From positions 82,843,563 to 82,907,562 of the forward strand of contig NC_134545.1 of the NCBI RefSeq assembly GCF_050624435.1: 64,000 nt of DNA, in the 5' to 3' direction. Below the pieces are notes generated by a model. It worked only from the letters and a program-made list of their open reading frames with translations. It was not told the origin of the DNA and ran no database searches. Positions within the stretch are counted from its first letter, which is position 1; each line of letters begins with the position of its first letter. The DNA comes from Tenrec ecaudatus (Eukaryota > Chordata > Mammalia > Afrosoricida > Tenrecidae). The position numbers and the translations under genes are program-made. Positions 55,212-64,000 of this stretch are shown in pieces.

Positions 55212-55890
55212 GATAACATGTGAGAACCCAATTCTGCCTCACAAATCCGGCTGGACCAGAGGATGGACACTGGTACAGATAGGAACTGGAAACACAGGGA
55301 ATCCAGGACAGATGATCCCTTCAGGACCAGTAGTGAGAGTGGTGATACCGGGAGGGTGGAGGGAAGGTGAGGGAGAAAGGGGGAACAGATTACAAGGATC
55401 TACATATAACCTCTTCCCTGGGGGATGGACAAAAGAAAAGTGGGTGAAGGGAGATGTCAGATGGTGTAAGATACGACAAAATAATAATAACTTATAGATT
55501 AGCAAGGGTTCATGAGGGAGGAGAAGCGGGGAGGGAGGGGAAAATGAGGAGCTGATACCAAGGGCTCAAGTTGAAAGCAAATGTTTTGAAAATGATGATG
55601 GCAACACATGTACAAATGTGCTTGACATACTTACCTGGCAGGGGAGATACCATGGTCACGAAGGTGGTTTTCCCAGGGTGAGGCTTATCCATTGCACTCG
55701 GGATGTGCTGACCTCTGCGATTTCCCCAAATGTGGGAAACTCGACTGCATAATTTGTGGTAGTGGGAGACTGCGTTCGCGCTCTCCCCTGAAATAAAAAA
55801 ACAAAAAACAAATGTGCTTGACACTATGGATGTATGTGTGGATTGTGATAAGAGTTGTACAAGCCCCCAATAAAATGATTTAATTATTTT
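55212..55890 (+). mobile_element. L1 3' tail carrying a U1 insertion
   Basis: 'cccaattctgcctcacaaat', 'ggatctacatataacctctt', polypurine block at 55513-55545, 'gcaacacatgtacaaatgtg', interrupted by the U1 copy, then 'gtgcttgacactatggatgt', 'aagcccccaataaaatgatt' and an A-rich tail. Confidence 0.85.
55627..55790 (+). pseudogene. U1 snRNA retropseudogene, full length
   Basis: 164 bp, the length of mammalian U1. It starts atacttacctggcag, the segment that pairs with 5' splice sites, keeps the Sm site aatttgtgg at 55751-55759, and ends 'cgctctcccctg'. About six substitutions from the human sequence as I recall it. An A-rich tail (55791-55807) and an exact 15-bp duplication acaaatgtgcttgac (55612-55626, 55808-55822) show L1-mediated retroposition. 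Upstream is L1 sequence with no PSE/DSE promoter, so expression is unlikely. Confidence 0.96.
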
Positions 55891-56079
55891 TTAAAAAGGG
55901 AAAGAAAGGGGAATTAAACAATACATTCGTGTTAAATCACCACACACACACAAAGTGGGAAAGCATACAAGGACCACCCTGATGATGACCGGCGTGCGTC
56001 CCGTGCTTCTTGTGCCAGAATAACACTGCTTTCCTAAGTTTTTCTAGTAGTGGGTTTGGTTTTCCAGCTCTGTTAAGGT

Positions 56080-56520
56080 GTAGCAAGCATTAAAAATAAG
56101 AACACCACACATATTTAAAGTGTACAATTTTTGAGGTGTGTTTTTTATTGTTGTAAAATAGATATAGCACAAAACACATGCCACACCGTTTGCTTTTTTT
56201 AAAAAACACAGACAATCAGTGGAATTAATTGCTTTTTTTGTTGTACAAACTTCACCAGTATTCAGTTCCAGTTTTTGTCATCACATTTAGAAGTGTAGCA
56301 CCCCCTTAAGCAAGGAGCCCCTTCTTCCGATCCCACCCCCCACGATTAAACCAAGAATAAGCCCGGTCTGTAGACATCTGTGAATTCCAGCTGGGCCACA
56401 GAAGTAGGATCATATTAATGTTTGCCCCTGTGTCTCGGGCTTCTTTCATTCAGCGTCGTGATTTCGAGGTGACAGTGCAATCTCGCGAGTCTGACTTACG
56501 TATGAATGTGCCTTTGGGGC
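56080..56520 (+). mobile_element. Old L1M-type LINE 3' fragment
   Basis: 'atttaaagtgtacaattttt', 'cagtggaattaattgctttt' then 'cttcaccagtattcagttcc', 'ggcttctttcattcagcgtc', 'ggggccatccacacagcc' follow the order of ancient mammalian L1 3' ends. Heavily diverged. The same type of wording may continue to about 56760. Confidence 0.65.
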
Positions 56521-58499
56521 CATCCACACAGCCAACACTGGATGACTATCCTCCAAAGTGTTCCTAGGCCTTTTTGTGACGCCCAGCCAACACAGATCCG
56601 CTCACTGCCACTGTAGATGAGCTTGCATTTTCTTGAACTTTATGTGAATGGACTCAGACAGTATGCACTTTTTTTCTTCATCTAGCTTCTTTGATCAGCA
56701 TAATTATTTTTTTGATTCATTCATTCTATCTGTTCCTAACTTGTCTCCTTGGATGTCCTTTTTAAATTTTTATTTATTTATTTTTTTGACAAACCCTTGT
56801 GTTGAGGTGGATGTCCTTTTCTCGTGCACATGGTGGAAAAAAATTCCCCAGTGACCAAGCCCAGGTTGGTGGTTGGGTAGGTAGCTCTCACAAGGCCCTG
56901 GCTGGGGTCTCCTTTGCTGGCCTTGCCCCCTGGGGTTTCCAACCCTTGCATTGTGGGTGCTCAGACACTCCCTGTGTCCAGCAAGAGCCGGGACTTGCCA
57001 GGAGTGCACATTAGGAGGTTGTGGGCTGTGCTTCCCTATGTCCCATGCCCAGGCCCACCCCCGCCCCTGCCCCCAGATCATCAGAGGCCTGAGAGAACTC
57101 TTATTCTAAAGTTGTTGGTTCTGACTGAGTCAAGGCCCCCTGCTACGTGCGGAGCAGACGACTCCACAGGTGAGCAAGGCCATCACCTTTCAGAAGCAGG
57201 TGGCCAGGTCTCCTAAGATGCCCCTGGATTGGTCCCAAAGGCTAACCTGCAGGCCAGCAGTTGAGCATCTGTGCCCTGTGCGAACTTCCCAGCCGGCCAG
57301 GCAGTGAACAGTAATGTGGGAGGAAGGAGACTCAGGCAGCCTCTGGAGGAGAGAATCACGCTTTGTAGACAATGCGGGCTGGCCCTGTGGTCCTGAAGAT
57401 CCAGTGGGAAACAGCCTTGGCCCATCATGGACACGGCACCTGCAGGAGTCATGATCACCCAGGAAAAACAAGTCAGCTTTTTGGCTTCATTTCAACATCC
57501 AAAGAGCCACCAGGTTTGTGGGGATCAGGAAATCAACAAGGGCGGAGCTGCCAGGGCGCGTGGCTGTAGAAAACCACACATCAGAGAGCACGGAAATCAA
57601 TATAGAAAATGAGACGTTCAAGTTCCCACAAAGAGCTATTTTTGCGTATTCCAAATTGCTCTGTTTCTCTAAGCTGCTATTTTCAGCCAGGCCGAGCAGC
57701 CTCTCCTCCGGCTGTGTGCAGCGATGGTTCGGCAGTTTCAAAAGCAGTGGGAAGGGAAACAAAATCCGCAGCTAGGCTCAGCCCTGGGGGACAAACTGGG
57801 GACTATTGAGTAGGTGATGGGAGTCAGTTATTTCCCCCTAAAATATCCAGCTTCTCCAAATTCCACCCTTGGGTTTGGAAGCCATCAAGAAATAAATACA
57901 CCTGCATGTTCAAGGACCACTCTCTCGCAAGTGCTCAGTGTTTAAAAATAGGGATTTAAGAGGAAAAGTCTGCTCTGGACTAGCAGTGTCCCCTTGTCGG
58001 GCTGCCTTCTGCTCGGTTATCCAGGGACGGGGCTGAGATGGCAGGTGGCCTATTTTTAAAGTTTTCTGGCTTTCTGACGGTTGCCAGGGAGAATGTGGGC
58101 GGAAGAGGAGAGGAGCCAAGGGGAGGTTGCCTCAAACGCCGGTGATTCACTCAATGCTTATTTGCAGCTTCTCCCAAAATATATTGACTGTGCCCACTTG
58201 GCTCCATCTCTGCAGCCACTGGTGCCCAGGGCACCCTTATTTTGCACCTGGACTGAGTGAACTTCCTGTTTCCATTCTTGGTGCACCCATCCCACTCTCC
58301 TAGGGGTTTCTGGGTGGTCATCTTTCCGGAGTAAGTCCCCAGACCTGTCTCCGGAGGTGCTGCTCAGGGGGTTAGAATTGCCAACCTTTAGTTCAGCAGC
58401 CAAGGACAAACTGTGGGGCTTTCCAGGGGCTTGGGCATCATCTCATCCCTGATTATTATAAACGAATAATAGAAAATCTGGAAGGACATCCTCCAACCT
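56521..58499. other. Unique DNA; possible conserved non-coding block
   Basis: No gene or young repeat. 57440-58160 is free of SINE wording and contains long A/T-rich and mixed motifs ('aatatagaaaatgagacg', 'ttttgcgtattccaaattgc', 'cagtgtttaaaaatagggat'). Possible conserved element, not testable here. A frame at 57518-57775 has no recognisable domain. Confidence 0.35.
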
Positions 58500-58688
58500 G
58501 TTAATAATGGGTGTGAAGGGGAGGGAGGGAAAAAAGAGCAGCTTATCCCAAGAGCTCAATAGACAGTAAATGTTTAGAAAATAATGATGGCAACCTGTGA
58601 ACAAATTGCTCAATAACAATTGAGGTATAGATTGTTATAAGAGCTGTATGAGCCCCCCAATAAAGTGATCTTTTAATAAAAAAAACAG
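58500..58688 (+). mobile_element. L1 3' tail, short
   Basis: Polypurine 'gaaggggagggagggaaaaa', 'agaaaataatgatggcaacc', 'gattgttataagagctgtat', 'aataaagtgatcttttaata' plus A-run. Confidence 0.8.
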
Positions 58689-59180
58689 TGGTGTGATAGA
58701 CCGGTTTTATGTCACCTTCAGTGGGTGAGAATTCTCCCACGATGTGATCTAACATAGTTAGATCAACTCCAAGACGGGACCTTCTGTGAAGCAGCCAAGC
58801 AGGGGTGGGAGGAAGAGACCTCCTTAATCTGAGCACAGCCTTGATGCGATTGAGGACTTTCATTCGGAGCGCGGCCTACTCTTAGCATAGACTGACGGTG
58901 TGCAGAAGCTAGCTCACGTCTGCTGGATCTGGATCCTGTATCGGTTCATTGAACTGCTGTCATATACCAGAAGCCGTCATAGGCCTAGGGGCCTTGAATT
59001 CCTTCAGCTTATAGCCACCCACCTGTGGTCTTCTGGCTTCCTATTTGTCACCCCCTGCAGCTAGAGGAATCAAGAGAGGCCTTCAGTTTACTTCTGACCC
59101 ACAGACTTGGACTGGACTAGACTTACCCACTTCGACAATTGCATGCACCCTTTCTTGATACAAGTCCATGTATATACATG
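58689..59180 (+). mobile_element. ERVL-like LTR, diverged
   Basis: 'ggtgtgatagaccggtttta', 'tgtcaccttcagtgggtgag', 'ctgctggatctggatcctgt', 'cttggactggactagactta', 'cttgatacaagtccatgtat'. The start parallels 41475. The 3' end is lost at the junction with the RTE that follows. Confidence 0.6.
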
Positions 59181-59185
59181 GAAAT

Positions 59186-60037
59186 TGGAATGTACAATGT
59201 ATGAAGGAAGTCTTCAAAAATGGAATGAGCCACAGAAAGATCGATATCCTAGGCATTCGGCAGTGGACTGTTATTGCCCATTTTGAGCACAACATCATCC
59301 GGCTTACTCCACTGGGAATGACACAATCAAGAGGGAGGACATTGCAGTCATCTTCAAAAAGGACATTTCAAGATTGATCTTGAAGTACAATGAAAGGATT
59401 ATATCCCTCCCCATTCAAGAACATCCAGTACATACAACTTTTACTCAGATTAATGCAGCAAGCACTAAAGCTTGTGGTGAAGACATTGAAGAATTCTACC
59501 AATCTCTTGAATCTGAACTTGATGGAGCATGCAATTAATCTGAACTTGATGGAGCAATTAAGCTGCATTAATAATTATTGGTGATTGAAGTACAAAAGTT
59601 GGAAACAAAGAGGAAGGAACAGTAGTTGGCAAATATAGCCTTGGAGATAGAGACGAAGCTGGAGATTGCATGATAGAATTTTGCAAGACCAATGACTTGT
59701 TCACAGCAAATACTATTCTTCAACAACACAAGAGGCGACTGCGTATACACATGGACCTCTTTCTCCAGATGGAATATACAGAAATCAAGGTGACTGCATC
59801 TGTGGGGAGAGATGATGGAAAAGCTCAAAAGCAACAGCTAAAATGAGGTCAGGGGCTGAATACGGAACAGATCACCAATTGCTTGTATGTCAGCTCAAGT
59901 TGAAGCTGAAGAAAATTAAAATAAGTCCAACAGAGTCAAAATATGACTTTGATCCTACCCCACCTGAATTTCAAAAGACTCTCAAGAATAGATTTGGCAC
60001 TTTGACCACTAATGACAGAAGACCTGATGAGATGTGA
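59186..60037 (+). pseudogene. RTE endonuclease (APE-type) remnant
   Basis: 'GNWNVQCMKEVFKNGMSHRK' then 'IDILGI' (59183-59260) is the N-terminal APE block; 'FCKTNDLFTANTILQQHKRR' (in pieces, 59680-59735) and 'GAEYGTDHQLLVCQLKLKLK' (59850-59905) the C-terminal block, where the SDH catalytic triplet reads TDH. The frame is broken several times, and a partial repeat 'tctgaacttgatggagca' occurs twice at 59510-59560. Confidence 0.85.
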
Positions 60038-60399
60038 GAGGACATCAGGAAGATCATTCATGAAGAAAGCAAAAAAGTCATAAGGAAAGATCTAAGTGGA
60101 CATCAGAAGACTCTGAACCTGCTCTTAATTGTAGAGTAGCTAAGGCACGTGGCAGAAACAATGAAGTCAAAAAGCCGAGCAGAAAATTGTGCAAAGACCT
60201 AGAGTTAGAAAGTAAAAAAGGAAGAACAAGCTCAGCATCTTAAATGGAAAGAACTCAAGAAAAATCCAAGCCTTGACTTATGATATGGGGAAAATATTGA
60301 ACGATGCAGGAAGCATCAGAAGAAGATGGAAAAAATGCGCAGAGTCACTGTACCAAAAAGAACTAGTCGGCCCTCCATCATTTCAGGAGGTAGCAAAGG

Positions 60400-61423
60400 T
60401 GCTAGAAACAACATTGCAGTGCCCAAAACAAGGCTCCGGGAATTGATGGATTACCAACTGAAATGTTTCACAGAGCGGATGAAGCACTGGAATGATTAAC
60501 TCAGCTATGCCAGGAAAAATGGAAGACAGTGATTGGCTAATGGCCTGGAAGAGATCTGTAATTGTGCCCATCCCAAAGAAAGGTGGCTCACCCGAATGCC
60601 CAAATTACAGAACCGTGTCACTGATGTCACATGCAAGTGAAATTTTGCTAGCGATCATCCAACAACGGTGGCAGCAATACATTGACAAGGGAGCTGCCGG
60701 AGGTTCAGGCCAGATTCAGAAGAGGATGTGGAACGAGGGATATCGCTGCTCATGTCAGATGGATCTTGGCTGAAAGCAAAGAACACCAGAAAGATGCTTA
60801 TTTTGCTTTACTGACTATGCAAAGGCATTCAACTCGATGGATCATAACACTCTGCATCGCTTTGAGATGAATGTCAATTCCAGAACAAGTCACCGTGGAG
60901 CGGTGATGTGTTGGGCTGCAATCTGCATGACCGGCAATTCAAAACCACCAGCGGCTCTGAGGGAGAGAGACTGAGTTTTCTACTCCCACAAACAGTGATG
61001 GTCTGGGAAACTCACAGGGCGTTGTTGTGAGTCAGCATTGACTCAATGGCAAGGACTCACTGTGCTCACGCACACCTTGTACGTGGGCCAAACGGCAGGT
61101 GTGCAGCTAGAACAAGGGGAGGGTGCATGGTTTAAAGTCGAGAAAGGTGTGTATCGGATTATAGCCTCTCAGCATACGTTTTCAATCTGTCTGCTGAGCA
61201 AAGAATCTGAGAAGCTGGACTCTGAAGAAGCCTGTGACATCGGGATTGGAGGAAGGCCTATTAACAACCTGCGATATGCCTCTGACACAATCTTGCTTGC
61301 TGAAAGTGCGGCGGACTTGAAGCACTTGCTGATGGAGATCAAGCATTGCAGCCTTCAGTGTGGATTACAACTCAATGTAAAGAAGACCCAAAGCCTTACA
61401 ACTGGACCAATAAGTAGCATGAT
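60400..61423 (+). pseudogene. RTE reverse transcriptase remnant
   Basis: 'AWKRSVIVPIPKKGGSPECP' and 'NYRTVSLMSHASEILLAIIQ' (60540-60660) are the RTE fingers motifs, followed in another frame by 'RFRRGCGTRDIAAHVRWILA' and DNA for 'DYAKAFNSMDHN' near 60810. After the nested SINE, 'RPINNLRYASDTILLAESAA' (61255-61315) has the catalytic YADD box changed to YASD. Dead. Confidence 0.88.
60888..61050 (+). mobile_element. AfroSINE nested in RTE
   Basis: 'gatgtgttgggctgcaatct', 'ggcaattcaaaaccaccagc', 'ggctctgagggagagagact', 'gtgatggtctgggaaactca', 'gcattgactcaatggcaagg'. Lies between RT motifs. Confidence 0.88.
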
Positions 61424-61947
61424 GATTGTGCTAGTCACCTAATCTAATGTCAATTTAAGGATTAAGCGTGTAGGGGTGGAGTCTAGGCCGTCAATCTGGA
61501 GATAGCCAATGGGACTTCTGTGTGGGCATGGCCTTCTCTGAAAATTCTAGGACATGTGGTACTTCCTCCTTGGAGGCGGAAGACACCTCTCTCTCTCTGC
61601 TACTACTCCCTGGGAGACATTCCAGCTGCCAAGACCTCTGAAGCTGGAGGAGCCACGTAGAGACCCCTGCCAACCCTGAGATGCTTACAACACCACTGGA
61701 TCCAAAGACTTTCTACCCACTGGCCTGTGATTGTCCTGCATTCAGCATCGTTGCATGTGTTTCGTGAGTCTGAAGAGGACTTTAGAGATTGCTGTCGGAC
61801 ATATGGGCTAATGGCAGGCTTATGGCCTTGATCTGGATGTGGCTGGGATGTTTTCTCAATGGTCGATTGCTCTTGTATATAAATCTCTTTCTTATACACA
61901 TCTGTGTGTCCATGGCTTTGTTTCTCTGGTCCACCGAGACCAACACA
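61424..61947 (+). mobile_element. ERVL-like LTR nested in RTE
   Basis: 'tgtcaatttaaggattaagc', 'gatagccaatgggacttctg', 'tgtatataaatctctttctt' (TATA and poly(A)-region wording), ends 'ccaccgagaccaacaca'. A plausible 5-bp duplication atgat (61419-61423, 61948-61952) flanks it, though the first base then is g, not t. RTE coding resumes right after. Confidence 0.75.
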
Positions 61948-62572
61948 ATGATACACAGAGAAAAGGTGAAAGTGGTCTGAGAGTTCGTCTTGCTTGGACC
62001 CCCAAACAGCACTCATGGAAACAGCAGACAAGAGACCAGACGATGCGTCACACTGAGTACATCTGCCTAACATGCCCTCTTTACAGGGCTGAAAAGCAGA
62101 GGTGGTACTTTGAGGACTAAGTTGCTCCTGACCCGAGCCATGATATTTCCAGCGGCCTCATATACATGTGAAAGTTGGACATTGAACAAAGAAGACCGAA
62201 GAAGAATAGATGCATTTGGATTATGGTGCTGGCGAAGTACATTGACGTTACCATACACTGCCGCAAGAACAAACACAGCTGTCTCGGAAGAAGTACAGCC
62301 AGAATGCTCCTTAGAGGCAAGGGTGGCAAGACTTTCTGTCACCTACTTTGGACATGCTGTCAGGAGACGTCGTACTTGATAAAGTGGAGGGGTAGTGGAA
62401 AAGAGGAAGACTCTCGCCAAGAGAGTCTCAGGCTGCAACAAATAGGCTGAAACATCGCAACAATTGTGAGGATGGCTCAGGACCAGGGGGCGTTTCATTT
62501 GGTCATACCAAGGGTCATGATGAATCAGAACGGACTCATTGGTACCTAACACCAACGTACACATACACATAC
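61948..62572 (+). pseudogene. RTE C-terminal coding region remnant
   Basis: Pieces in different frames: 'AMIFPAASYTCESWTLNKED' (62137-62200) is the CESWT block; 'ARVARLSVTYFGHAVRRRRT' (62318-62379) is the tyrosine/glycine/histidine block before the basic region; 'ggtcatgatgaatcagaacg' leads to the 3' terminus. Matches 3501-3877, 30070-30615 and 54895-55165. Confidence 0.85.
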
Positions 62573-63199
62573 AAGTGCCATTGGTCTTGTTCTCACGAGA
62601 CTCCAGCCTAACGCAGCGGGTATCTCTGGGGACGATGTGGAGAAAGACTTGAATATTATTTTATTATTACGCCTGCTTCTCTGTGGGTTCTGTTTTTTTT
62701 CCAAGTGAGCTTGTATTTCTTTCATAATTATGAAATTCTCTCAAGTGTTTCATTTGGTCCCTCCACTTCAGGCACTTTTAATCTTGCATTAGCGGCCCCA
62801 GCTCTGGTAGTTCCAGAAACTCAGTTTGTTCATTATGGCTTCGAGGAGCAGAAGTGGTGAGCAAGGCATGGAAGTGACTGGGGGCAGGGACCTGGCCGTC
62901 CAGGAGCTGCATGCTGCTCAGCAGAGCTGCCAGGGGATTGGCGGGTGGCCAGTCCAGGGAGCAATGGGTCCAGACTGAGGTTTGGGTAGAAGCCGTAGCC
63001 TTTGGCACAATGTAGTGTCCTGGAGGCTTCTACAGTTCTGGGGCCCATGTGATGGCCCTGAAGACACATGGCTGAGCCTGCCTGCCAAGGGGAGGCTCTC
63101 CAGTGGGCCCATGTACTCTCTTCTTTCCTCCATCCCTGCCACTGTGTTCCATCAGACACATCCATTTCTTTGTCATTGCTGTGGGTCACTGTGGGGATT
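62573..63199. other. Unassigned
   Basis: No recognised repeat or gene. Confidence 0.5.
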
Positions 63200-63340
63200 C
63201 TGATTCACCACCCCACAGGCAGAGTAGAACCTCTCCATAGAGCTTCCAAGGCTGTAATCTTTACAGGGGAAGAGAGCCAAGTCTCTTCTCTCTGAGAGTC
63301 CCTGGTGGGTGCTTAACTGGTGGGCCACCAGGGCCCCTTA
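63200..63340 (-). mobile_element. AfroSINE, diverged
   Basis: 'caggcagagtagaacctctc', 'agagcttccaaggctgtaat', 'gtgcttaactggtgggccac', 'cagggcccc'. Confidence 0.8.
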
Positions 63341-63354
63341 GCAAAAACATTGCT

Positions 63355-63545
63355 ACCCAAACCCCAAACCAAACTCACTGCTGTCAATGGGATGCCGATT
63401 CAGAGAGACCCTACAGGAGAGGGTAGAACTGCCCTTGTGAGTTTCTGAGACCGTAACGCTTTACTGGTGTAGTAAGCCCCATCTTCCTCCTGGGGAGTAG
63501 CTAGTGGTTTTGAACTGCTGACCTTGCAGTTAGCAGCCCAACAAG
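63355..63545 (-). mobile_element. AfroSINE
   Basis: 'accccaaaccaaactcactg', 'gaccctacaggagagggtag', 'gagtagctagtggttttgaa', 'ctgctgaccttgcagttagc'. Full length except for the extreme 5' end. Confidence 0.9.
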
Positions 63546-63639
63546 ATATGGACACTGATCTTTCAGTTAGAGAAAAGGACACTGGACATCCATCCACAGG
63601 TGAGCCAAACATGGAGAGGGAAGACACTCCAGGCAAAGT

Positions 63640-63826
63640 GGCTGCTAGGACTTGAATTGTATCCCCCACAAAAGGTAATTTTTTTCTTGGGTATAATCTT
63701 CATGGAAGCAGGTAGCTAGACCATTCTCCCATGGCCTAAGCGCTGGTGCTGGTGAATGTGACCTTGTTTGGAAACAGGATCTTGGAAGGTGTTCTCAATG
63801 ATAAAGCAGTCAGACCAGGTGGCCTG
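63640..63826 (+). mobile_element. MaLR (MLT1-like) LTR fragment
   Basis: 'aggacttgaattgtatcccc', 'aatgtgaccttgtttggaaa', 'caggatcttggaag' follow the start of old MaLR LTRs ('ttgaattgtgtccccc...gaatgtgaccttatttggaaatag'). The segment between them is atypical. Confidence 0.5.
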
Positions 63827-63827
63827 A

Positions 63828-64000
63828 CACACTGCTATCCAGTCCATTTGGACTCATTGCATCTCCATAAAGGGTTTTGGAGACTTTTAATGTGTGTGGG
63901 AGCAGACAGCCTCACCTTTCTCTCATGGAGGGAGTGGCTGGTGGGCTTGAACCACCAACCTGTGGTTATCAGCCTAAGGCTAACCCACAGTTCCCAAATA
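63828..64000 (-). mobile_element. AfroSINE, running to the window edge
   Basis: 'ccagtccatttggactcatt', 'ggtgggcttgaaccaccaac', 'ctgtggttatcagcctaagg', 'acccacagttccc' in minus orientation. The 5' terminus may extend past 64000. Confidence 0.83.

Larger units (their letters stand above)
59181..62572 (+). mobile_element. RTE/BovB-like LINE, longest copy
   Basis: About 3.4 kb including two nested insertions, so ~2.7 kb of RTE itself. Endonuclease, reverse transcriptase and C-terminal remnants occur in the correct order and orientation. Many stops and frame changes. It lacks a long 5' UTR, and the 3' end runs into 'acacatacacatacaagtg'. Two insertions, an AfroSINE (60888-61050) and an ERVL-like LTR (61424-61947), postdate it. 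Confidence 0.9.

Overview
The window is mammalian nuclear DNA made almost entirely of interspersed repeats. I find no intact protein-coding gene. Long AfroSINE-type tRNA-derived SINEs, an RTE/BovB-like LINE and L1 3' tails resembling elephant L1 3' UTRs point to an afrotherian. Five copies of a short hAT transposon match what I know of SPIN ('Space Invaders'): terminal CAGTGGTTCTCAACC and 8-bp target duplications. SPIN was reported in tenrecs but not in most other Afrotheria, so the best guess is a Madagascan tenrec (Echinops-like). The species name is inference from repeat content only. The region is probably intergenic or a large intron.

Layout. 0-4 kb: ERVL-like LTR, MIR, RTE reverse-transcriptase remnant, cluster of four AfroSINE pieces and an RTE 3' end with a (CAA)n tail. 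4-7.4 kb: GC-rich, mostly unassigned. 7.4-11 kb: RTE 3' ends, two SPINs (one inside an RTE with a perfect 8-bp duplication), a CCAAA-type pentanucleotide array and a 78-bp direct duplication. 11-18 kb: MIRs, an L1 3' UTR in minus orientation, AfroSINEs and unassigned DNA. 18-19.3 kb: two ERVL-like solo LTRs with perfect 5-bp duplications. 19-38 kb: AfroSINEs on both strands, several RTE-tailed SINE-like copies, L1 tails, MIRs, a SPIN at 23.8 kb, and unique stretches that may include conserved non-coding elements. 38-43.7 kb: SPIN, solo LTR and two nested clusters, one of them L1 inside a non-SPIN hAT inside an ERVL-like LTR. 44-49 kb: mariner-like MITE, LTR, about 1.9 kb L1 tail, SPIN in minus orientation. 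50-54 kb: AfroSINE split by a probable LTR that carries a 59-bp minisatellite, then a 2.3 kb L1 tail. 54-56 kb: AfroSINE within AfroSINE, RTE 3' end, and an L1 tail into which a full-length U1 snRNA retrocopy has inserted. 56-58.5 kb: old L1M fragment and unique DNA. 58.5-62.6 kb: the longest RTE copy (about 3.4 kb), disabled and carrying a nested AfroSINE and LTR. 62.6-64 kb: AfroSINEs and a MaLR-like LTR.

How the parts relate. L1 machinery explains the A-tailed L1 fragments and the U1 copy. RTE machinery probably mobilised the SINEs that share its 3' end. SPIN and the second hAT are non-autonomous or broken DNA transposons. Nesting gives a relative order: MIR and L1M are oldest, ERVL LTRs and RTE intermediate, and SPIN, AfroSINE and L1 tails often landed on top. 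Boundaries given without a target duplication are approximate (about 10-30 bp). Family names come from memory of consensus features; no database search was possible.
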